From positions 2,108,001 through 2,172,000 of the forward strand of contig JACZZP010000012.1 of assembly GCA_015183035.1 (NCBI GenBank): 64,000 nt of DNA. The letters are read 5' to 3'. The translations under genes were made by a program, and so were the position numbers. This stretch comes from Meloidogyne chitwoodi. Taxonomy: Eukaryota; Nematoda; Chromadorea; Rhabditida; Meloidogynidae. Below, piece after piece: positions 34,601 to 45,591 of this stretch. The notes beneath the pieces are model-generated. The model was not told the origin of the DNA, searched no databases, and saw nothing but the letters and a program-made list of their open reading frames with translations. Positions within the stretch are counted from its first letter, which is position 1. Each line of letters begins with the position of its first letter.

Positions 34601-35169
34601 TCAAAGAATAATCACCATTAGCAGCCAAAACAATATTTAAAGGAACATAAACAATTTCAAGTGAAATTTTTTCGTTTGGAGAGCAGAGTTGAGTGGACAA
34701 ATGAATTAACATTCGCCTTTGTTGAATGCGTCTTTCAGAGAGTGTGCTTGTGTTGTTTGAGTCACGAGAAGAACGATTATGTTTAATTGCCACACGACGT
34801 AATTTACGCCAAAAAAGATCTGGGACTAATTTGTAAACCTAAAAAAACATTTAAAAAATCCAATTTTTGCGCATAATTTTTTTACCAATTCTTGCAGTCG
34901 CAAATCCCTTTTGTAAAAACGTTCATCAGAAGAAAACTCAATTTTACATTTTGGACATTTTCTTGAATCTGGACTGCGAGAATTCACATGCTGAAGTAAA
35001 CAGAAACGACAAACTGAAAAACACAAAATTTTTAAATATTAAAAAAATAATTTTTACAAAAATGAAGGCATCCTTTAAGTGTAACAGCATCATTTAAATA
35101 ATCTTGGCAAAGAGGGCAAGTAATGTTCTCTTCTAATCCTAGCGTTTTTGCTTGCTCTCTGCTACTCAT
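31631..35169 (-). CDS. mig-32: Polycomb group RING finger protein (PCGF; MIG-32-like)
   Basis: PCGF proteins pair with RING1-type ligases in PRC1 complexes that ubiquitinate histone H2A. Ten exons: 35058-35169, 34886-35013, 34544-34838, 34217-34500, 33847-34159, 32971-33503, 32575-32653, 32285-32502, 31976-32200, 31631-31726; about 760 residues. The C3HC4 RING is near residues 18-60: TCPLC, then GCLHFFCRFC, then KCPKC. It is followed by the PCGF-typical LQELVYKLVPDLFWRKLRR and a RAWUL domain (VKIEHLKRLLES, FYGVYFIDPEFRFLLEDDFSLEDLV, LFSWSRKAPLQLHF). A long tail rich in Ser, Asn, Gln and Lys makes the protein much longer than vertebrate PCGFs. The last intron carries a MITE. mig-32 is the C. 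elegans family member; orthology is likely but not proved. Confidence 0.88.
31793..31966. mobile_element. MITE-like inverted repeat in the last PCGF intron
   Basis: 174 bp beginning GGG and ending CCC. Arms of about 80 bp match as inverted copies, best through ACTTCATCTATAAATAnAGAATCTTGCG on both sides, with a loop near 31860-31890. No coding capacity; no clear target duplication. Confidence 0.75.
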
Positions 35170-38100
35170 TTGTTTTTTTTAATAATTGACTCCAAAATAA
35201 TAAAAGTGAAATATCTTAAAAAAAAATAAAAAATATAAAAAAATTAAAAAATATTCACATAAAAAATTTGAGTTTTAATTTTGTATTAAAAATAAATTTA
35301 ATTATATTACAGTATTTGGAATAAAATTTTAAAATAAAATTATTTAAAAATAAGCAAAAATATTTAAAATATTCTTGCACAGTATCACAAAAAAGAAAGA
35401 AATGAATAAAATTAAAAAAACAAATAAATATAAAATTGTAAGGGACAACGGAGAGCGACGACCATCGATCGGTTTCCTCTTATATTATATAAAATGGGGT
35501 AAAAGAGAGAGAGGGGCAAAAAAGGGATGAATATAAAAGTCAATTGAAAGAAAATATAAAATAAAATAATAACCATTTTACCCCTTTTTCGACTGTTAAG
35601 CAAAAAAGAGATCATCTTGAAAAGTAAAAAAAAAGAATATAATTCTAAGGCTGATTGATGTGAATTTTGCCCAATTGAATAGCAAATTTTAGGGGAAAAT
35701 AGTAAAATAATAACAGATAATAAAAAGAAGAGAACAAAAAAAGAGAAAATGGTATTTGCCTCTTCTTTTTGAGTGAATGGAATTTGAGGAGAAAAAAATT
35801 AAAAGACATACAGTTAATAGTTTATACTGTATATATATTAAAATGGGATAGTAATTTATATAAAAATGAAATGGTGGCGGAAAAATAAATGAAAGAAGAG
35901 ACAAAATTAAGAAAAAAAGACAAAATTATTATCCGCTCAAACATTCAATTAATTTAAAATAAATCTCTCAGACTCTAATAGTTAAAAAGTTGTATAAATT
36001 AGATAACAGAAAAAAGAAAAATCGTGGCAATCAATCAATTAATTATTATAATATACAATTACAAAAAGCCGGTAAATAATAAAAGCGAAAAGATAAAAAT
36101 TGAAAGATTGGCATAAAATAGATTGGCCGATATTGATGAAAGTGCAACAAAAGAAAAAGAAAGAGTGGCCTTGGACGTGTCAAAACTAAAAAGTTATATA
36201 AAAAATATAAAAGATAATTAAAAATTAATTTAATTTATTTCTTTACAACCATTACAATATTTTTTCTTTAAAAAATACCGTTTAAATGACCAGCTGATTT
36301 TCTCCTTTTTATTACATATTTTGTAATAAAAAGCTAAGGATAGAGGAACAAAGAACAAAAGAAGAAAAAAAATAATTTTTTGTCCAATGTAACCATTATA
36401 ATAACCACAGAGCATTAAAAATTCGCATCTTTTTTTTTGCTTGTCGCCGTTGTGCTGCAGCAGCAGCAGGAGAATTATATTTATTTATTTATTTATTCTA
36501 TGCGCTGCTGCACTTACACAAATTATCGATTGTCCGTCAAAATGAAAGAAAATGACAGTGGGCAAATGGAAAAATAGCAAAAAAAGAAAAGGGGAAGATA
36601 GACTAAGAGATACGATAGTTTGTGTGTAAAGTTGGGAAACGATATAAAAATTGAAAAGAGCTGTGAGAAGAGAGATAGTAGTATAGAGAGAGAAAGAAAA
36701 ATAAATATATTATTGAAGAGTATAATATTAAAAAATGTTTAAGAATGAGATAGTTAGTGATTAGGATATAATGGATTAGTTTCTTTTTCATTATAATAAT
36801 ATCTCTCCATAAAAGTTATCACAAATATTTAAAAAAAAGTTAAATAACATAATTAAATAAATAACACAAATCTACTGTAAAGAATATACAAAGATTACTG
36901 TAATTTCTTAAATAAATTAATTTTTTGACTAAAGTTAGACTAATCTAACATAAAAAAGTAACAAAGATAAAGGTCTAAATATATCCAACAAATGGTCTTT
37001 ACGGGTAGAGTTGATGTTGTGATGATGATGAATTCTTAGTGTGAGTTTATAGTTTTGAGCAGCAGCGGTGAGCGAGGAGCACACAAACACACACATACAC
37101 ACCAAGTAGATGGAGAGGACTGGCTGACAGCAGGAAAAAGGAATGTGGAGAAAAAAATAAAGAGAAGAGAGAGTATGTGAGGACGTGCTTCGGACTGACT
37201 GCTGTTGCCTTTGGTAGTTTTGATGTTATTTTATACTGACTGAGTATTAAAAAAAGCAAAAAATAAATAAAAGAAGAAAAAGGAGGGATATATGCATTTA
37301 TATATAAAATAACTAGAAGTATTCTGTGCTGTGTGTGTGCTCAAATGTTATTTAGAAAAGAAAATCACTCACAGCCCCTTCTCTTTGTTAAAAGAAAAAT
37401 TAAAAATGTAAAGAAGAGAGAAAAGGATTGGGTAGAGAGAAAAGAGAGACTCTCTCTTATTAGGAGATAAGACACTGTAGAGAGTTAGAGAGTAAGATAC
37501 TCATTAATAAAACAAATAAAAAAACATTTAAATGGGCGGAACAACCAGAATATGTGTCCTCTTTTTATAAATTTTTAACCGCCGAAATAATATAAAACAA
37601 GGTCGCGTGCGCCACCGTAAAATTGCAATACTGTAAAAATAAGAATTGCATTAAAAGTCAGTCGGGTGTGGTGACTAGAAGAGAGAGATTTTCTGACGAC
37701 TGCCTCTCGTTGCACGCATTTCCGTCTTTTTTTATTTTATTTTTATAATGATGCATTTTTGTTTTTTAACATTTATTTATTTTTACAAATAGAAAAAAAA
37801 ATATTAAAATGAATGGAAGCCTTTTTTCTTTTAAATAATTAAGATTAAAAATAAAAAAATACAATAAAAATTATAATAAATATATATATTTTTTAATATT
37901 TAAAAAATATTAAAAAATAATGGTAAAAAATTAAAATATATTAAAAAGGTTTAAAATTAATTAAAAATGTACATTTATACTCTTTTAATATTCTGTTTTT
38001 TATTTAATAATCAATCAAAATTATCCTTTCCCCTCACTTTGTCAGCCTTTAATGATGAGTGGTAAAGGTAAAAATGATCGAAAATTAAAATTTAAAAATA

Positions 38101-41019
38101 CTTAAATTGTCATTTTTTTGCAAAATTAAAAACAAATAATTTTCGCTTTTAGAGTCAACTAATTTATTAATTATTAAAACAATATTTATCAAAAACATTT
38201 ATTTTTATAAAGTAAAAAAGAATGTTCCCCCTTTTTACATAATCTATTAATTTAAAAAAAACTTTTGCGCTTCAAATCTTTAAAATATCATTATTTTTTT
38301 GTTTAATTTAAATATTTTTTTAACCGAAAAATTTTACTTTTAAAATTCTCAATTTTTTTAAATTAATAGTACTGAAAATTAAGTAAAGAAACATAAAAAT
38401 ATTTAAATTTAAGAAAAAATAAATATTTAAAAATAGAAAAAACAAAGAATAATTAACGAAAAAATAAATCAAGCATTGCGTAATTATGACACTTATATAA
38501 AAATTGAAACAAAAATAAAGAAAAATAAAGTTAAATTGTAAAATAAAAATTTAAAATAATTAAAAAATAATTAAAAAATTAAGTAATACTTATTTTTTAA
38601 GGAATAAAATATTTTTTTATTCTTTAAAAAAATATTTAAGCAATTAAAAGTTCAAGTATATACTTAATATTTTATTAAAAAAAAATTAATTTTTGGCACT
38701 TTCTTTTTATAAAAAAATTAAAAGGAAATTAAAAAAAAAGAAAAGCGGGAAAAGGTTGATGCTTTCTCTCTTTGCTTCTTTTTCCACTCCCTTTGTGTTT
38801 TTTCCCACATTTATTTTTTTTATTTGCCCGCATAGTAGTAATTCATTTTATTTTTTTATAAAATTCTTTTTTCCTCTATATTTTAATAATTAATCTTAAT
38901 TTATTTTTTTAAAGAAAAAATTCATTTTTATGTCAAAAATTGTTAAAAAATTAATAAAATTATATTACTTATTTACTAAAAAATAATTATTTAGTCATTA
39001 AAAAAAATTTGGAAAGAATGGAAACATAGAATAGTCGAATACAACTCTGATGAAAATAATATTTTATAATTTAAAAATATTTGAATAATTTAATTAGGAT
39101 TAAATAGAGACAAATATATTATTATAAACAAAAGATATAGTTAAAAAAGACTTATAGAAATTAAACTTTTCAAAGAAGCTAATGCTATGATATCCAAAAA
39201 AGTTCAAAATCCAATTGCAATTTTGTAATTTTATTAAGCTCAATTTTGCAAGTCAACAATTTTCGTCTATTTAAATTATTTTTGTTTAAATAAATATTTG
39301 AAGATATTCCCCCATTAGAAAGCAAAAAAAAATCAAATACGTGCAAAAGATTATAAATATCTCCCTCCCAATAAATAAAATGTGTAAAAATTATAATAAA
39401 AATAATCATTTTAAAAAGAAAATATAAAAACTAATTTTTCTCAATGTTAATTTTACAAAAAAGTTTTCTTAATTCTCACTTAAAAAATTAAATTTTTTTA
39501 AATTTAAAATTTCCAAAAATTTATACAGTAAAAATTAGTTTTTAGCTTTTATAAATGGCAAAAGAAAAAGATATTAAAAAAGGAAAATGGGCAAGGGGCC
39601 AAAACCGTTCAAAGCACAGCGTTTGTACCATAATAACTAGTTTATAGTCAAAGAAAAAATGAGTAAGCGATGAAAATAAAGAAGATGCGATGAGAAAATA
39701 AATAGGCAGAGAAATGTGTTTAGAAAATTAAATAAACTTGAATAAATAAAAAAGAAACCTGGATGTATTTTCAGAATTTTTGTATTTTTAATTATACAAC
39801 TATTCTGATTTTTCCAACTTTAAATAAACTTGGATTTAAAAATTCTGATTTTTTTATTGAGAATAGAGTTCTGATTATTATTTGAAATACCATTTAATTT
39901 TAAAGAAATACAACTTTTAACGTATAAAAAAAGAATAAAGTTTCCGGTTTAAAACAAAGATACTAGGTTAAAAGTTAAAATACAATTTTAGTTTAAAAAT
40001 AAAGGTTTTTATTATATATTTAAACCAAAAATTTACTTTATAATAAAAAATAACCACACCTCGCGATCCAAGCTTAATTCACAAAATTCAAATGTTCGTA
40101 GTTTTTGAAATATTCAAAATGCAATAGAACTAAAAAAATTTAGAAATTAAAAAAAAATATATAAAAAAACTTAAAGGTTGCTTCATAAAATTTAAGAAAG
40201 CGCAGAAATATTCGACAAATATATCGAAAATAATGATAAATTATAACTGAAAAGTTAAAAAATGAGAAAAATATTAGGAAAAACATTTTAAATATTTATA
40301 GATTTATCTAATCTATTTAGCCTATTTTAGCAACAAGATACTGGAAAATTTTGTTTAAATTTAATCATGCTTAAAAAAACATTCAGAAAGGATTAAAACC
40401 AAAACTACTCTATTGAAACTGTTTTGATTTGTTATTTTTCAGGACTATAAAACGCAAATTTGGCTTAATATCATTTTTGATTATTTATAAACCTATGGCA
40501 CTTTTACGGAAAAAATAGAAAGGGAAAAGGGAAATAAAATTTCTAAAAATAAAATAATTTAAAACTAAAAATAAACAAAAAAAGGCGAAGAAATAAAATT
40601 AAAAATAGTAACAAAAAAAGACAAAGAGAACAAGAGAAAAATGTAAATAAATATAATATTTGTGAATGTCATTTTGTTAAATACTCTTTGCCAACAAATA
40701 TTACGCCAGAGGAAAGATAAACGACAGAATATCCATCACTGTCTTTTTAACATTTCATATTTTTCCCCTTTTTGTTTGTGAATGGCGCCTGCATGTTATT
40801 TAACGTCTATTTCTCTCCTCGGGCAGTATGCACTTTTTCAAATAATTAAATGTAGTCTTTTTCACAATCTATCTGTTTATTCGAAACACTTTTTCTTTTC
40901 TATATTAACTAAAAGCAAATCTCAACTTAATCAATTCTGTAGGCGCATTACAAACACTAAAAGACTAACAAATATTTTAACCCTTTGGCTAATTTTTAAA
41001 ATTTTGAACTCTGTATCGG
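35170..41019. other. 5.85 kb region without recognisable genes
   Basis: Extremely AT-rich for most of its length. I searched both strands for spliced exons and RNA genes and found none I can support. Less AT-rich patches occur at 35440-35470, 36450-36540 (a CAG run and a TTTA run) and 37020-37210 (CA and GA tracts), and a GA/CT-rich block lies at 37410-37500. The region separates two PRC1-type genes transcribed away from each other, so it probably carries their promoters, possibly with unseen non-coding transcripts. Confidence 0.4.
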
Positions 41020-43290
41020 ATGGATCCAGTTGATGGGTAATACTTTAAGTTCTAAAGATAAATGACTTTAATTTGTTCAGGGATCGAGTTTACGCAGCAG
41101 AACGTCTTCTTCAAATTCGCACGCGCAAGGGACGTGAAGAATATTTGGTTAAATGGAAAGGGTGGTCAGCTAAACATAACACCTGGGAACCTACTGAGAA
41201 TATTCTTGATGAACGATTAATACAAGAATTTGAGCAACGTCAATCATCAGTAACAACTCGTGGTCCAAAACGTAGATCTGGTGCTCCCCCTTTATCGGCT
41301 TCAGGAAGTTCAACAGCTCAGACTTTGAGTCCACCAGTGAAGAGAGGAAGACGACCTGCTATTCGTCAAATGACTGATAGTGGTTCAGGTTTTTTATCTT
41401 AAATGTTTAAAAACTTACAATAATTCTTTAGAAAGCGTTACTGGATCGCCTTCTACTTCACTTGGTATTCGTCGTTCAAGCCGACGTTCTGCAGCTGTAA
41501 AAGGAGAAGAAGAGTCTCGTGATGGCAGTGTTAGTACTGTTGATAAACTTGAGGTTACTAAAAAAGATTTTAAATTATCTGGGAGAAAAGCGAGAAATGA
41601 TAAGGATGAAGGAACATCAGAAAAGGAGGTTTTTTAACCCTAGTCTTCATATTAATTTATTTTAGGAGCACGAGGCTGTTTTCAACATGGAAACGGCTCC
41701 TAGAAGTGAAGCGGAGCCTGAAACACAGGACGCTCCAGTGTTGACTAAGGAAGAGCCAAAAAAGGCGGAATGCGAGGCGGAAACTGTTGATGACCATGAA
41801 GTGGCTGAATCTCCTGACAATGGTGAACCTAAAGAAGCGCCTCCTTTGGAAATTTTTGGTTCATTTTTTAAAATATTTTTCTTTAATAATTCTTCGTAAA
41901 TTAATTTTGTTTTACTTATTTATAAGTCCATTAACCATTATGACTATTTATTTTTAGTTGAACGCAAACCTGCGAAGAATGAGTTGGCTCAAAATGGATC
42001 CAATGAAACTGTCAGCAAGAATAATAATGATACCTTTATAATAACAAATGAAACTGATCCAAATTGTACACATAAAATTCAAGTTTTTACCAAACAAGGA
42101 AGTACTTCTGGAACAACAAAATCTGCTAACGATGGAGGAGATACTTGTTCTGGAAAAGGAACTACCTCAACAACAACAACTAATGATGGAGATGAAGATA
42201 TTATTATTGTCAAGGATAATGGAAGCATTTCTGAGACGGTCAGTCAACATTCTTCTGTAGATGGGGATGAATCAACGGCGGTTGTATTTTCATCCGCCTC
42301 CGTCACCTCTTCATCCGCTATTACTGCTCCTCCCACAAGCTCGGATTGAACAGTGGAAATCTAAAAAAATGGAGAGAGGTGATGATTATGGGATTTTTCG
42401 GCACTTATTAAGAACGGGAGGCTGTTTCTGCGGACTTTATTTGCGGATTTTTCTATATATAATTTATTAGTCTATATTATTTGATTTTTGCCTTAAGGCA
42501 AATAAAATGAGTACATATATTTTATTCACATAAATAAGAATCATGATTGACAAAATACATTAAAAATACATCAAAAGCACAGTTGGACCTACTGGGTGTG
42601 TTTTATTACTTCTCCATTTTTGGGCCCATTGCTAGTTGGTCTTGGATCAAACTTGGACCTATTCGTTGAAATTTATTCTAAATATTTTATTGTTCGTGTA
42701 AAGGCAAAACACAATCAGACCAAAATACCTTCTACACATTAGAGTAAATTTCACCGAATAGGTCCAAGTTTGCTCGAAGACCAACCAGCCATGGGCCAAA
42801 AAATTGAGAAGTAATAAACACACCCAATAGGTCCAACTGTGCTTTTGGTGATATTTCTAATGTACTACCAACTTGCTGAAGCCCTTCTTATTTAAGAGTT
42901 TGAATCATTTTTCTAAATAATCGATTAACAAAAATGTAAATGACTAGGTCAGAAACATTTACACCTTATTGTTAGTCTATTAACTCATTTTATTTGCCTT
43001 AAGGCAAAAATCAAATAATATAGACTAATAAATTATATATAGAAAAATCCGCAAAAAAAGTCCGCAGAAACAGCCTCCCGTTCTTAATAAGTGCCGATTT
43101 TTCTAGATCTATTAGGAGTTTTTCTTTTGTACTAAAAGATAAAATAATTTTTCAGAAAACTTGGACTGATCCAATATCAAAAGAGCCAGTTTCTGATTCA
43201 CCTCAAAATGAATCCTATCAATACAATGGCCCTCATATTATCACTGATGTCACTATAAATGGCATAACTAAAACTTTTATTGAAATTTAA
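41020..43290 (+). CDS. Polycomb/CBX-type chromodomain protein with C-terminal Pc box
   Basis: Canonical PRC1 subunits of this type read H3K27me3 through the chromodomain and bind RING1 through the Pc box. Exons: 41020-41036, 41081-41388, 41432-41628, 41666-41858, 41958 to about 42283, 43156-43290; about 391 residues. It starts [19 protein letters not shown], and the chromodomain continues with [18 protein letters not shown] and [15 protein letters not shown], a CBX/Pc rather than HP1 pattern. The aromatic cage positions (Y near the start, W-x-x-W, W) are present. The middle is acidic and Ser/Thr-rich with a PVKRGRRP basic patch. The last exon ends [18 protein letters not shown], a good Pc box. 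The donor of the last intron is uncertain: GTT|GTATTT at 42284 keeps the frame; the alternative is a stop at 42347-42349 without the box. That intron holds a foldback element. Confidence 0.85.
42399..43096. mobile_element. 698-bp foldback element with ATTTTT target duplication, in the Pc-like gene
   Basis: Terminal inverted repeats start CGGCACTTATTAAGAACGGG and extend about 115 bp almost perfectly. Inside them a second inverted pair matches (AGCACAGTTGGACCTA...GGGTGTG against CACACCC..TAGGTCCAACTGTGCT), so nearly the whole element is palindromic. ATTTTT lies directly outside both ends (42393-42398 and 43097-43102). No transposase frame. Confidence 0.88.
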
Positions 43291-43810
43291 AAAAGAAACC
43301 TTCGATTATTACAATTTTTTATTAGTGTGTCTGCCAAATAAACCTCCAATTTGTCCCTTTCAGAAGGTAAAATTAAAGAAAAGGAATTTTTTAAGTTTTC
43401 TTCCTCTCAAAAAATGAAAAAGCAGTAGGCCATTTTGAATTTTTAAGTTCCTCTTCTAAAATTTTTCCTGCCTTTACTCATTTTTTTAATTAATATTTTT
43501 CCAATTAACATAGTTATTCATGTTTTTTTAATTAAAGTAATTTTAATATTAAAAAAAGGAAATCATTATTTTTTAAATTGTTCCCCAGTCGTAAATTATA
43601 ATGTTGGTTTTTGTTTTTATTACAAACTACCATTCTCTTTATTTGTTTTTTTCTAACAATTTATTTTGGTAAATGCTTTGTGTTAATAAATATAATTTGG
43701 ATATTTTTAATTTTTTTTTGAAGGGTTGTTTTTACTTTATTTTTTAATGAGGATTTTGAAAAAATAATTAAATGATCAGAATTTTTATAAATTTTTAGAT
43801 TCTTTGTTTT
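43291..43810. other. Spacer between the Pc-like gene and naxe
   Basis: AT-rich, 520 bp, same-strand neighbours. No feature seen. Confidence 0.4.
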
Positions 43811-45128
43811 ATGCTTAAAACCAGAAATTTTATTATAAATTGTAATCCACTAAGGTCACTAAAACGTGGAGGTCACATGATGAAATATTTGAGGTTTTTT
43901 ATTTGATTTATATTTCCTTTTTTAATTTTTAAAAATGAATTTGTATTTTTTATTGCATGATATTTATATTTTATAATGTTTTTTTCTGCAGTCAACAAGA
44001 AGCAATAGACATTGATCAGGAACTTTTTAACTCATTTTCTGTTGATCAATTAATGGAATTGGCAGGATTAAGTTGTGCTCAAGCAATTTTTAGTGTTTAT
44101 GAAAAAGGTTAATAAAAATATTAAATTTTATATTTGAGAATATTTAAAGGTAAAGTGCTTGTTGTGACTGGTCCAGGGAACAATGGTGGTGATGGATTTG
44201 TTTGTGCTAGACATTTGAAACATTTTGTAAATTTTTTAAAATATTTGATTGTCTCTAAAATTTTATTTAAGGGTTTTTCTCCAACTATTGTTAATCCTAA
44301 ACCTTCAAAAAATGAATTGATGCAACGGTTAATTGTATAATATTTAAAATGTCGTGTTTAATTAAGGACACTATTTCTAAAAATAAGAATAATATTTTCT
44401 AAGAGAATAATTTTTAACTTTTTTAACACCTTTGCGATCTCTTAAATTTATTACAAATAATTATTTAAAAATTTTTTTTTTCAAAAAGATTCAAACTCAA
44501 CAACTTGGAATAGAACATTTGGAAACTTTGCCGAAAGACTTGAATAATTTCAATTTAATTGTTGATGCTATATTTGGCTTTAGTTTTAAACCACCAATTA
44601 GAGAGCCTTTTGCACAAATTATTAAGCAATTGGCTGAACAGAAGTATTTGCCTATCTTTTCTATTGATATCCCATCAGGTTTTTTTTTAGTTTTAATTAT
44701 TTGAAGATTTTATAGGGAAAGGTATTTTCATATTTTTCCTTTAATTATCTTTGGGGCCTCTGAAATTATTGTTTCCTCATGAAAATTCTCTTGGAGGAGA
44801 TTCTTCTGGGAATAGAAGAATTTCTCTATTCATATCTTCAACAAGATTATTAAATAATTTTTTTTTAAAGGTTGGGATGTCGAAAAAGGACCACCAAATA
44901 TTGAAGATAATACAACACCTACGATTATGCCTGATTCTTTAATTTCTCTCACTGCGCCAAAATTGTGCGCACAATTTTTTAAAGGAAAGCATCATTTTAT
45001 TGGCGGTCGTTTTTTGCCTTCAAAGTAAGCAAAGATTTTATTTTATAAATAACTTTTAAATTTTAAGAATCTCAGAAAAGCTTAATTTGCCTCTATTTGA
45101 AGGATCAAGCCAATTTATACATATTTAA
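43811..45128 (+). CDS. naxe: NAD(P)H-hydrate epimerase (NAXE, YjeF N-terminal family)
   Basis: Interconverts S and R forms of hydrated NAD(P)H so that the NAXD dehydratase can repair them. Exons 43811-43893, 43992-44107, 44150-44226, 44272-44334, 44489-44678, 44871-45024, 45068-45128; 247 residues. Signature stretches are [68 protein letters not shown] and [16 protein letters not shown]. The most upstream ATG in the open exon (43811) adds a basic leader ([19 protein letters not shown]) that looks like a mitochondrial presequence; starting instead at 43877 or 43880 would give a cytosolic form. Complete in the window; length fits the family. Confidence 0.93.
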
Positions 45129-45591
45129 TTATTAAATTTTAATAAAAAAATATTTTTATTTAAATTTCTAGTGTTATTGGCACTATTTTTATTTTTTTAT
45201 ATTACACTTTTGCCCTTCATTTTTTCTATTGATTATTCTTTTTTCTCTTTTCATAACGGTTTGCTATAAAACGAATTCATTTTGGGGGTTTACACATTTT
45301 TACTTTATCCAATGGATCTTTTTTCCTTAACGCTTCTTTATACTTTCTTATTAGGTGATCTTTTGGGTCAAGTAATATTTCTAACATTGGGAATTATTAA
45401 AAGAATATTAGAGAAATTAAGAGATTTTTAGTTGCTAAAAGTATTAAGACAACTTTTGGTAGTTTTTGGACTTTTTCCCCGTTCTTCTATTGTCCACTTA
45501 TTTTTAGTTTCTAAAATTAATTTAAAGAGCAGAATTTTAAAAATACTCTATTTTTTCTCTTCTTTTTTAGTTGGTAAAATTATTTTAAAAA
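45129..45591. other. Spacer between naxe and ceh-20
   Basis: AT-rich, 463 bp. A TTTTTTAG at 45563-45570, 21 nt before the ceh-20 ATG, could be a trans-splice acceptor. Nothing else seen. Confidence 0.4.

Noticed and set aside
35170..41019. Several 60-85 codon open frames
   Set aside because: Low-complexity Phe/Ile/Leu/Lys-rich translations of AT-rich DNA, no splice partners or recognisable domains.
41081..41250. Assignment of the chromodomain gene to HP1
   Set aside because: No chromoshadow domain; the chromodomain pattern and the C-terminal box are of the Pc/CBX type.
42048..42470. Two plus-strand open frames overlapping the Pc-like gene
   Set aside because: They lie in alternative frames of its Ser/Thr/Gln-rich exon and run into the foldback element arm.
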